Shown here piece after piece: positions 53,190 through 64,000 of a stretch of 64,000 nt of DNA. The first letter of the stretch is position 1. Each line of letters begins with the position of its first letter. The notes below the pieces were generated by a model. It made no database searches and had not been told where the DNA came from. It worked only from the letters and a program-made list of their open reading frames with translations. This DNA is from Toxonevra muliebris. Taxonomy: Eukaryota; Arthropoda; Insecta; Diptera; Pallopteridae. Position numbers and translations under genes: made by a program. The stretch covers positions 5,918,204 to 5,982,203 of the forward strand of contig OY829328.1 of the NCBI GenBank assembly GCA_963691655.1, given 5' to 3'.

Positions 53190-56100
53190 TTAAAAATAAC
53201 GCAAAAATGTGTAATTTATCTACTTTCTATTGAATAATAAAAAAAGAAGAAGAATGAATTAATACTTTTAATTAGTTCATTTAATTAGTTCATACCTAGT
53301 CTATTTTTTTCTTACATTACAATACTTACATTTTCTTACATTGAAATACTTTTTTACGTAAATGCATTGCAAACTAAAGTTTTATTTTTACAATAAATGC
53401 TTTTAACATTCACTTTTTACAAAAGCCAATTTACTTATATTGAAACTCTTATATCCGAGTATATCTATTAATGACGTTTATAAACGCTACATGTAATTAC
53501 CTACAAAGAAACATATAAAAAGCAAACTAAATTACAATGAATTTACACATAAACACATTAAGTGACATTTTAAAATCAACAATAAAAAAAAAACAATAAT
53601 GCAAAAACAAAACCATTTAACATAGGCCAAAAATTAATTTGTTAATAAACGCTTAAGAGTTTAAGCTGTCAAAATACATAAACTTGAAATGCAAGAAAAT
53701 GTTTTAAAGTAAATTTGTTTGACAAGCGAACATAGTGTAGGTGGAAAGTGTGTTAACCTAAGTCAATATTTTTATACATACATTGAAATATTTACAGACA
53801 TATGTATGTATGTACAATGGCACAGGTACATCACACGTTTGACTATGTATTGTTTAAGTAAAGATAAATACTTTAATGCAAAGTGTAAACAGCAAATGCG
53901 GTAAAGTTTGAAGTTGAAAACGATGAGTATCTTCAATTGCAGATAATAAAGTGTTAATCACAAAAGAATAAACCGAAATAATAATGATGAAATATATCTA
54001 AAAAAAGCAAACAAATATAAATTGGGAGATTGAAATCTTTTGTTTAAATGCACATGATATGCTCTTGTTCGCATGAACGTATTTATGCTCTGGTTTATTG
54101 CTTAAGTCTTTTGTTATTCGAATCATTATTGCGCAAATGAATTGAGTTCTGCTTCCTTAGCCCAAATAACCTTGTATTGGTTTGTACACTCATCGCCAGC
54201 GAGCTGTTGCTACGTATTTTGTGATAAAAATGCAATGATTGCCTGAACTATTTCCTGAATTCCATTGAAATCAAGCGTGACATTAATAACAGCAAAAGAA
54301 TTAAAAACAAAAACGTAAGCGAGTTTTAATGTATAAAATATGTATGGTAAAAGCAAAAATTTCGCGCACACACACACATACACATAATCAAAACAATAAC
54401 AAATAATGCAATTAATTATGTAAGTGCTTTCAAGGTTAAATGCGAATGGCAGCAGCAGCAGGAGCAGTAACAGTGAGTAGTCACCTCAACGTAGTTATAC
54501 GCAATACGCAGTTAACTTAAAAATAAGCAAAAAATAAAAGAAACAAAAATAAACGTAAAGCAGCTTATATAGCCGTATCTCAATGGCGTCGTATAGCAAC
54601 TTAAAGAAAAAAAAAAGCTCAAAGAAATACAAAAAATAAACTGCCACAACTACTTTTTGCTAAAAATTAAGAAGAAACTAAAACCCAGCCACATTCACAT
54701 GAAGAATATAAGTAATAAACAAGAAACGGAAAAATGTTCACTATGGCAAGGTCGTTTAGTGGCTTAAACAGCGCTAGGTACAAGTACCTATATTAATTTT
54801 TTTGAAGGCATGTTGCATTGTTGTTGCCGTTGTTGTGAATGTTGTTGCTTGTTGCTCTGTTTTGCCCTGCACATAATCATCAGCAGCAGATTTCTTGAAT
54901 TTAATATAGCCTCATTTAATAGACAACTAAGCGTATATAAGTGCTCAAGTGGCCAGAAGTGAAAAAATTCTTGAAATTAAAATCAAGTTTGAGATAAGCT
55001 TCTAGCATGATAGGTACTTTCAATTGTATGAAATTGTTGAATAAATAATTAGAATGATTTAAAATTCTTATTGTTTTTATTTTTAACATTTTGACATAGC
55101 TTTTAACTATTGATTAGTAAATACTAGACATTTATGGGCTGTAAAATATTCCATAAAAAAAAAAACAATCATTCGTCATATCCATTTAAATTCTTTCAGA
55201 AGCTGGATAAACTTCATAAAACTAGTGTATCTTAAGTCTTGTGCTAAGGTGACACATTCCATCAGAAAATACTTTTTATTAGCATCAAAAAATATATAGT
55301 CATTCTGTTAGGCTATGGTACTTCTTGAACCATTACATATTTTATTATACTGTGGAAAAAACAAAAGGGTAAACTTACTTAGTTAGGTTTTAAGCCTTTT
55401 CAGGTTGAATTCCACTAGCAAACTTTTTGTCTGCCCCAGTCAGATAAAATAGAAATGTGTACTCAACAAACGTCGCAATCTGAACACCACCCAGCGTCAC
55501 TCTATCAATTTCTGTTGGGGTTATTAAAACGAAAAGGATGAAGGATTTTCTGGAGCCACACTAGCTTAAAATGGTAAAATGCTTCATAGAAAGAAAATGC
55601 TAACTGGAATAGATGGCCAAAAAACTTCTCGAACTGGAAAACTGTAATTGCAAACTGTATTGTTCTACAGGAAACTCACTTTGAATAGAAATATTATCGA
55701 AACTATAGCACTATTTCAAAACACTTTATGTTCAAATAAAAAATGCTTGAAATAATATAAAATGTATGGTGAAAGTCAAAATCTCGTACACACATTCAAA
55801 AGAATACCATGAATACTATCTTTATCGATTCTCGGCTTGGGTATGTTTCTTATCTATCTTTCTTTCTCTCTTCCTTTCTTTCTTTCTTGGGGCTATGGTA
55901 CAATAGATCTTATAAGTTCAAATAATAATGAATACCGTGAATTGAATTTAGTAAGAGCTGCTGTGGAGGAAGGAATAGATACGGTATAGCATTAGTTGTA
56001 GTTCAGGGAGGGAACTTGTATTATATGGATCAAGGAACTAAAAAATACCAGCCCTTACAGATTTTCGCAAAATCAACCAGATGATTCAACTCGGAAAACT

Positions 56101-58457
56101 GCATTTCTAACCTACTTAATTGTCTCTAACTCTATTTGGAGTGTAGAGATTTTAGATGTGGAAATCCTAATTAATTTCAGCAACTATTTGCCACTTTGGA
56201 GGAAAGCTTAACATATGAATTCAAAAAGCGATTGAAACAATGATGAGTTACTGAAGAAAATACGCTGAAAAAGCGAGAAGCATGGTTAGAAAGTAGTGGA
56301 TATCTAAGGCATTGTAACGTTTTACGACCACAAAAATGTTTAAATAACTTCAATCTATATTTTTTCTTAATTTTAGTAACATTCTTCCATTGCATAATCT
56401 TTTAAATATCAAACAAACATGTTAGTGCATGATTTGTTTGTAAATTAAATTTTAATTACAAAATGTATTTAAGTTGTTGCAGAAATCATACTGACACAGT
56501 TTTCAGTATATTTTTGGTGGTACTAGCTAGATATTTATGAATCATATCTCTTCTGGTCTTTCGTAAATGTAAGTGGCACATGTCAAATTTATCTTAAGCT
56601 TTTCAAAAACATATGAATACAAGACCAGTTACATACCTACATTTATAGTAGTTGGCGCTTTAAGTCTAAACTTAAACTTAAATGAGCAACGAAAACAAAA
56701 CAAAGAAATAAGCAGCAATTTTGAAATCCTTTCAAAACTGCTGACACATAAACACAAACACACACATACATGCATAGACAATAGATCCGTTTTCAGTTGA
56801 GTTCTTGTACGTTAGCATGACTTGTCAACTACACACACATACACCCATACATACATATGCATGTAAACATTATTCTATAATGTACATTCGAAAATATTTT
56901 TCAAAATAGTAATAATTGTTTTTTTTTTTTTTTTTTTGATATACATACATATATTTATACATTGTTTTCTGTACTGGATTTGATTGTTTCTTTTAATGTT
57001 TAAAACAACCTTGAAAGTATGTACGTTGAAAACTGCGATAAAACTAACGATGACGCTTATGGCAACAGCGACGTTGACAACGGCAGCAATTCTGCTATAA
57101 TTTGCCAAAGTTTAGCAATTCAAATTGAAATGTATACCAAAATCCAACTGCACCTCATACTGAGCCCGAGTAAGTGAGTGAGTGAGTGACAATTAAATGA
57201 CAGAAGCGAAACTGGACAGAAATTGCTATAAAAACTTGGCTGGGGGTAACAGTAACAGAAACAGCAATTTTTGTCTGTGTCTGTGATTGCATTTATTTAT
57301 ATGCTGTTGTTTTTATAATTTTAGGGACCAAGAGTGGCGAGAGGTTAGGAGTCAAGTGGGTGCGAGTGTGTGTGTTTATGCATGGGTGCTAAAATAAAAA
57401 TTAAAACGAGTTTAAAATTTTGATTCTGTTGCTTTGTTTTTGGTTTTTTTTTTTATTTATTTCAAAAATTCTAGTTTGTTTGCAAATTTAATTTTTACTC
57501 TCCTCTGTTGCTGTTTGCTATTTTTAAAATTTGTAGTAATAAATTAATTTTGAAAACGTGTTATTGTGTAATTATTATTTAGTATTACTTAAAACTTAAA
57601 TGTTAATAAAAAATGTGCATAAAAAATCATTTTTGTTTTACTTTTGAGTATATATTTACATAAATTTGATATTTTATGACAGTTTTTTAATTTATTCTTA
57701 TGCAAAGTAGTCAAAGTAGAGTTTCATTGAAATGTATTTCGAAACGAATCGAAAGATGCAAGTGACAAACTTGTTGCTGGCTGCAGTCAATTTAATTTGC
57801 TTTATTTGAACACATGAAATCATAAATCTATATTAATTAATAAAAATAAATTTAATTTTTGTCCCATAAATATGACTAAGTAAATCTTCTTATTATGCAC
57901 ACAAATTAAAAAGAGAATTTTTAGTTACTTGTTTAGAAATCAATTAATTTCAAAATCAGTTTGCATTTCAGTTTGAATTGATTAGATTTGAACTGAATGA
58001 ATTGAAAGACTGTATGTTTTCATTGTAATTTTCACCTAGAAGTGGAACTTTATAAAAAAAATTTGCTTCGGTAATATTAATTTATCTCTAATCTAAGATT
58101 CGAATCTGAAACTTTTGGCACAGAGCACCAAAGTACTAAATATTTCCAAATAATATCATAATGAAGTTTTTGTAGAACTAATTTGTAATGTAGTGCTGAC
58201 TTGACATCTGCTCATCTTAAAAAAGCTACATATATGAAAAAAGTGATTTTCCTCTCCAAAAATGAAAACTGCCAATGTCAACTTCTTCCTTTTGAATTAG
58301 GATAAGTGTTTCACGAATTAGAAAATAAAAAATATAGAACAACAAGGATTCATTTTCAAATTAAAAGTTTTTGTTTCATGACTTTTTTCAGAGCTTTTCA
58401 GTGTAACACTCGGACATGTCTATAATATTTTGGTAAATGCTTGCATACATACCATAG
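53190..58457. other. Long gene-poor tract with simple repeats
   Basis: No gene recognised. Simple repeats include CA-rich runs near 54367 and 56757, (CTTT)n at about 55850-55890, a T run near 56920, and (GTGA)n at about 57170-57190. CAG/AAC-rich patches near 54450 and 57050 are common in fly non-coding DNA. Confidence 0.4.
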
Positions 58458-58895
58458 TACAATAGAATCGCGATAATTCGTACCCTGTTAATTCGAAAAT
58501 CTCAATAATTCGTAACAAACTGTTGGTCCCTAGAAAAAATCGCTTTAATTCGTAAAAATTCCATACATTTTTGTTCCCTCGCTAATTCGTATTTTTTTCA
58601 ATGTGTTTAACCACTTATAAATTGAAATTGGTTGTTGACAACCTCTTATAAATTTTTTGTGTTTTTCGTGTTTGACAAGATACAGCTTGACAGAACAGCC
58701 TTAAACAACTAAAAATTACAGGCTTTTTAGAACATAGTTTTTAATGGGGTCCAATATGTGTAAATACGTACATACATATTTCAGGTAAATGAATAATTGT
58801 TTTTGCATTTTTCTTTCTATTAAAAAACGTCAATTCGTATTTTTCTTAAAAATTGTTGGTCCTTTGCGATTACGAATTATCGAGATTCTACTGTA
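58458..58895. mobile_element. About 440 bp pogo/Tigger-like MITE
   Basis: The left end TACAATAGAATCGCGATAAT + TCGTA and the right end TACGAATTATCGAGATTCTA + CTGTA are inverted. Both are followed inward by ATTCGTA repeats and the word TTGGTCC. The CAGTAGAATCTCGATAATTC form of the terminus and flanking TA fit pogo/Tigger-type elements. No transposase inside. Confidence 0.75.
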
Positions 58896-58899
58896 TATT

Positions 58900-60198
58900 A
58901 ATTTGGCTATGTTTGGTGACAACATTTTTATTCAAAAACACTGTACATCCGTTTCTTTATATTTTTTGTTTTTTTTTTGCAGCAGTTGCTCTTATTTATT
59001 TAAGTTTTTCTTCACATTTTTTTCATTTTTTTAACATACATGTAGACACACATAAACTGAATTTGGTAACTTTTGGTTTTTGTTTGTTTATTTATTGTGT
59101 GTATTTTTTCATTTGTTGTTGTTGTTGCTAATGCTCTTTAATTGCATAATATTACATGAAATTAATCACACTAAGGCGACGCGATGCTAGCAATAACAAT
59201 AACAACAACATCATCAACAGCAGTAGCATCAGCAACAAAAACTTTTAATTTTGCTTTTTATTTATTTTTTTTTTGCAAAGCAGCAAATGAAAATAAAGTA
59301 CTCGTACTTGTTTGTGTGTGTTCGTGTGTGCATGTGTTGAGCTAATGAATAAAAGCAGAAGACTATACAGCACAAGTTAGTCGCGCATGCGCGCATGACA
59401 AGTGCGCTTCAATTTTTATTTCGATTTTTCTTTTTTTGCTGTTACTGTTGCTTGATGCTAGCTGCTGCTGGCTGCTTCTCCTTTAAGCAATTGCTTCATT
59501 TTTTCTTTTACAAAGTTTGTTTTTGTAATTTTTGTTGTTGTGCTGCTTAAGCAGAAGGTGCGCTATTTTTATGCCATGAATGCCGTTTCATTGTGGTTGT
59601 TATAACTTTAACTTGCATGTATGTATCCATGTATGTTTGTTTGTATGCACATATGTATGTGTGTGAAGTGCAAATATCATAATAGTGTAATAATATTATT
59701 ATTACTGATGTTACTCTTATTACTGTTGTTGGCAGTTGTTGTCTCTTGTAGCTGCTAAAGATGACGTTACACACATACAATTTATGTAGTGGCTGTTAAT
59801 TTTTGGTATGATGAAATCTGCATTTTTTGTTGTTTTTGTAGCTTCGCTATAGCTTATTTAGGTTAGAAGCTTATATTGCCTTGTTGTAAATTTAGTTATA
59901 AAGTAGATACTTTGTTTTGTTGTCGCTGTTGTTGTTGTTGTTGTTGAAATGTTTATTGTTATTTTTTCCAGTTTTTTTGCTCGCTTTTTGAATAACTTCG
60001 TTTCATCTTGATTTTTTTTTTTCGTTTTCTTTTAGTATTTTAAAGTGCATTAAAAAAAAAATGCATCAGTTTTGTAGTGATGCCATCCAATGTGATAGCA
60101 TTACGGTGTGACAAAATGGTAACAAAAGCGAACAAAAAACTATTTATTTGAAATTTATCGCTTTCTCAGCTAAAATCTTTAAACGTTTCTATACGTAA
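58900..60198. other. Gene-poor tract with simple repeats
   Basis: AAC/CAG/ATC trinucleotide-rich stretch near 59194-59240 and (TTG)n near 59925-59945. No gene recognised. Confidence 0.4.
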
Positions 60199-60345
60199 GT
60201 TGCCGTAACGTAGTGGTTATGTGCTGGACTGCCGCGTAGGATGGCCTGGTTCAGGATGCGGCGCGGTCAAAAAATAAAAATGCAAATAAAAATTTATCTA
60301 CACAGCACCACTTCTGGGTTGGCAATTGCAAAGCTTCAAGAAAAA
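60199..60345 (+). mobile_element. tRNA-derived SINE
   Basis: GTTGCCGTAACGTAGTGGTT + ATGTGCTGGACTGCC, then TGGTTCAGGATGCGGCGCG, followed by an AAAATAAAAATG-rich body and CAGCACCACTTCTGGGTTGG. The head and part of the body align with the minus-strand copy at 47085-47216. Confidence 0.7.
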
Positions 60346-60443
60346 ATTTAATTTGCCTAAGAACAATTTTCCAATGCGAGACTTAGATCGTGGTCTAAGA
60401 TAGTAGCTTGGTGGTTCTATTGTCCTCTATTCGCTAGGTTATA

Positions 60444-60964
60444 TGTAACAAACCTAACCGATGCGTCCGCACGGAAGGATAGTACAAAAGAGTCGTTAGT
60501 TTATACCAGCAGAGCGTCCGCATGCTAGGTTCTTCGTAATACATTTTTCATTCGTGAGGTATTATTTGGATCTTGGCGTAAGTCCTTACGTCAGAATCAA
60601 GTTTCCGCTGAGGTATTAATCTGCATCAGGGTGTCTTATCCACCCTGGTGGAGTGAACACACGAAGTTGCCACGGACCGTACAACAAACGACAATGACCT
60701 AACCATCGTATCACGAAGACACGCAAAGAAAACATACGAACGCAAACGAGCGCCAATGAAGGCAAGCCGAGCGCCAAGAAAGGCACAACGAAGGCCAAAC
60801 GAGAGCCACAGAGGTTACAAAGCATACGAAGCAACTCGTACGATGAATAATACAAATAAACATTATGCATTAAACTGAATTATCGTGAGTTATTATTTAC
60901 GCACCCTGGTTACTCGCTGAGCATACCTTAGCTAAAAGAAAAGGAACCAAGAAGGTTCGTTACA
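60444..60964 (+). mobile_element. Solo LTR of an LTR retrotransposon
   Basis: Begins TGTAACAAACC and ends GGTTCGTTACA, which are inverted TG...CA termini. About 520 bp, richer in GC than its surroundings, with ACAAATAAACATTATGCA near 60850 as a likely polyadenylation signal in R. No internal retroviral-type genes are next to it, and I see no clear target duplication (TATA left, AATG right), so it may be a solo LTR formed between different insertions or a fragment. The 84-codon minus-strand ORF at 60616 lies inside it and is not a gene. Confidence 0.6.
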
Positions 60965-63900
60965 AATGCCCCCGAAACTTTACTCTCTAAAACTTTGTCT
61001 CGCCTGATTGTTTTACTCAATGGTATTTTTTGTCATACCTTTAAGCAATTTGTTACACTGTGCACTGCACTAACGTTGGCTCATTTTACTGCCTTTATTT
61101 TTAGCATTTTGAAATAATGCTTATAACATTTTATTGACATTTTAAACGTTTTTAATTTTTTTCTGCAAAGAATCTTTAATGTTTTTAATACTTTTTTATT
61201 TGAATAGAAACCTTCAACTTTAGGCAATTGTAAGTTCGTACAAATTATGATTTAATACATAGATGATAAATTTAAATGTGCAACTTTTTAAAAGAATTGA
61301 ACAAAAAAAAAAGAAAAGAAAAAAAAAACTAAGAACATAATTCTAAATTGGTTAGTTTTGTTGTTATTAATTTTTAGTTTGATATCTTTTATTTCATTAG
61401 TTCAATTCTTAATTATTTAATTGTCTTTAAACGAACTTTAAACAAAAGGTCTTTTATTATTTTGTTATTTATTTTTAATATACAGTAAATTGAATTTTTT
61501 CTAATATATATTCATTATAATTCAATTTAAAATACGCTAATTAATAAAAAATTCAACCAATGAGACCAACAAAGAAAACTTCCTTACTGAATTGAAATTT
61601 TGAATGCTTTCAAAGAAAAAAATAAAAAAAAAACGTTAAAATAAATATTTCATGGTCAAACAGGCGAACACGCCCTAAACGTATGTAGCATATATGCTAT
61701 ATATGCTAAACAGTTTGGCAGTAGAGTTGGAAAACGTGTTTCTAATACAAGAAATTTTTGAATGTTAATTGAAAGTTAATATAACGAGATTTACTTAATT
61801 TACTAACTAACGTCAATATCACAAATTAAGCAAAAATTAAAAATAGCGGAGTTGAGTTCAATTTCAAAATGGCAACAACATTTCAACATTAAGTTATGTT
61901 AATCAAGCCAATTTTTGGTTTGGTTCTCTAAAAATGTTGCTTTAATGCATTAATAAAATTTTTGTTTTTGTTTAAATGCAATTTTAATTTCATTCACTTT
62001 TGTGTTTTCCCTATACATATTTACATGCGCTTGTGTGTATGTGTTTGTGTAATTTGGGAGCAACAATAAATGTTGCAACCTTCAATGCTCTCAATATTTT
62101 TGAATGAGACCCTGTACCATTCACTTCTTGCAATCTTAATGTGTTTGCCACTGACACTGCCACTGCCGCTACTATAGACAAAAACTATTTACTATTACCA
62201 TTAACCAACTACCATTACTAGCTACCACTTCTATATTGATTGGCAATCTTTTTGTTGTTTGTGAGCAATGCTTACATTTTTGTGAGATTGAGAAAATTGA
62301 AAATTGCTACAAACAATTATTAACAAATAATTTCAGCAACAATTAAAAAAAAATGTTAGCAACCAACTACTAACTGACAGCAGCAATATTATAAATTGTA
62401 ATAATTTCATGCTTCATTTTGAGTTCATAATTGCACTATAAACTTTATATGGAACAAAAAATTTACAAATAAATAATTAAAGCATAAACTTTTGCGCCCA
62501 TTGTATGCGATTAAATTGAAGCCAATAGTTCATTTAGCTTAGCTGCGCTTTTCTGTATTGTTTTTTTTTTCTTCTTTCTATTTCTATTCATTAAACGTTA
62601 ATGATACTCGGCCCGGATTTTATAATGTGTTAAATATTGAATTTGGTTTGTTGCAGCAGATTATGATAATTTTGATTTTATGAATATTTTCATTTAAATC
62701 AATAACTTTCAGTTGATGCATTCAAATGCTGGAACATTATTTGGTTTTCGTTTTAGTGCATGAATTTTAGAGCTCGAGCTTACTGTAAAATAGAATTACT
62801 AAACATTTGAGGCATATGCAAAGTGAAAACAGTTCTATTTTACGTGTGAGTGGGGTAGCCAGACGTACTGATTCGATCAGTACATGTCCTGATTTTTTTT
62901 TTAAATACTGATTTCCCGAAATCAGTACGAAAATGTACTGATTTTTGTATTTTGTACAGATTTTTTCAAATTAACATCTTAAGAATTTTTGTGCTTAACC
63001 ATAATGGTCCTAAAATCTAAAATGTCGTGCAGACAGTCTTACCGTGTTTGTTTCTTTTTCCGATTGTTCACATAATAAAATATATACGCGTTGCTGCTAT
63101 CGAAGGAAGAAAAGCAATGTTTGCTTAAAGAAAAGACAGTTAACTTAAGTTTTAAAATGAGTGAATCAAATTAGTTATTAATTGAATTTAATTATTGTCC
63201 TCAGCTCTCATAACCCTCTAAATAGGGAAACAGATGCGTAATAAACATTGTCTACTGACGAAGAAAAAGTTCAGGACGTTTACATTGAAATTACTAGGTA
63301 ATAAAAGCATTAAAAACTGAACTGATTTGTACTGATTTTCAGTGATTTCCAACTTTTAATGTAAGTGTGAGGCATGGTTCGTTTCCAACCATAAAGAAAC
63401 TATAAAAGTTTATAAACAAATATCTATGAATAATTTATAGAGCCTTTGATTCAGCTATAATGTAATTGGTCTCAAATGGCACCAGCAAGGCTCCAGAAGT
63501 TGCTATTGACCCAAAAACACCACAAAGCTTTAAAACAATTTCTGGATTTCTTACTGAAGAGTAAAATTTTGTACACAACTATAAAATATAATACTTTTTG
63601 CATTTCCGCATAAAATTTAAATTATATACGCCTTATACGTCTATGAACTAAAAAATTATTTATTGTTTTTTTTCGAATCATTAAATTAAATTTAAATCAC
63701 ACCATAAGAGAAAAATAAGCAAAACAACATTATTTCATGCAAAAGTAAAAAAAAAATTGACGAAACCTAATTAAAACACCCCAAAACAAGTATGAGTACC
63801 ATATTTAACATTATTGTTATAATTATATACATATATGCACATAATAAAAAACTTATATTTATGCATTTCTTTTTTTTTTTGTTTACTTACTACTTTTCTT

Positions 63901-64000
63901 TAAGCTCATTATAAATGCAGCTTCCTCTTTAGCTTCAAACACTCAAACACTATCTATGTACTTCTTCTTCTTCGACTTCTCTCTTCTACAAACATTTTTA
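60965..64000. other. Gene-poor tract to window end
   Basis: AT-rich. The only feature of note is the palindromic TACTGATTT cluster at 62860-62960. No coding sequence recognised. Confidence 0.4.
62855..62960. repeat. Palindromic TACTGATT cluster, possibly a hAT-type end
   Basis: GGGTAGCCAGACGTACTGAT is followed by stems GTACTGAT-TCG-ATCAGTAC and TACTGATTTC-CC-GAAATCAGTA. The GGxxGCCAGACGT start resembles ends of some hAT elements. Further TGTACTGATTTTCAGTG occurs near 63325. Confidence 0.4.

Noticed and set aside
58853..59131. 92-codon ORF rich in Phe/Cys
   Set aside because: Translation of T-rich DNA covering the end of the pogo-like MITE; not a membrane protein gene.
60616..60870. 84-codon minus-strand ORF
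   Set aside because: Lies inside the solo LTR; no domain.
1..64000. CRISPR arrays, operons, bacterial mobile elements
   Set aside because: The window is eukaryotic: spliced genes, LINE, SINEs and LTR. No regularly spaced direct repeats were seen.

Overview
The window reads as AT-rich nuclear DNA of a higher fly (Diptera, Schizophora). It contains spliced genes with canonical GT/AG introns, an intron-free eEF1A coding region, and many decayed transposons and short foldback elements. The gene set and order (ERp60, a proteasome-assembly chaperone, eEF1alpha1, MCPH1 with a ZIP transporter nested in an intron, and the MH2 protein Expansion) recall the 48C-D interval of Drosophila melanogaster, where from memory ERp60, MCPH1, Zip48C and exp lie close together. 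Long introns and heavy transposon load suggest a non-drosophilid such as a tephritid; that is only a guess.

Layout. 1-100: first codons of ERp60 (minus strand). 0.1-7.6 kb: repeats, including a nearly intact two-ORF LINE (3.3-7.6 kb). 7.9-8.6 kb: PSMG2 (plus). 8.7-11.7 kb: foldback elements. 11.8-15.7 kb: eEF1alpha1 (plus), with a non-coding first exon, a second possible first exon, and an intron carrying a candidate box C/D snoRNA. 15.7-18.1 kb: non-coding. 18.1-32.4 kb: MCPH1/microcephalin (minus), resolved here into nine coding exons that join in frame to 1451 codons. Zip48C (plus) sits in its 7 kb intron. 33.1-36.5 kb: remnants of LINE, mariner and probable hAT elements. 37.8-40.1 kb: Expansion (exp, minus), five coding exons, 427 codons. 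40.3-64 kb: a gene-poor tract with SINEs, a solo LTR, mariner/Tc1/pogo-like remnants and MITEs, in which I could not establish a gene.

How the genes relate. They are unrelated housekeeping and developmental functions: ER protein folding, 20S proteasome assembly, translation elongation, mitotic chromosome control, zinc transport, and tracheal/cuticle chitin and tube size. They do not form a pathway; what is conserved is their neighbourhood. The observations most worth checking are a canonical -1 slippery heptamer where LINE ORF1 overlaps the ORF2 frame, inverted repeats bracketing that LINE, the candidate snoRNA in the eEF1alpha1 intron, the repeated Arg-Arg-Ser/Thr array in MCPH1, a spliced upstream ORF before Zip48C, and an unusual number of foldback elements that look like distinct families.
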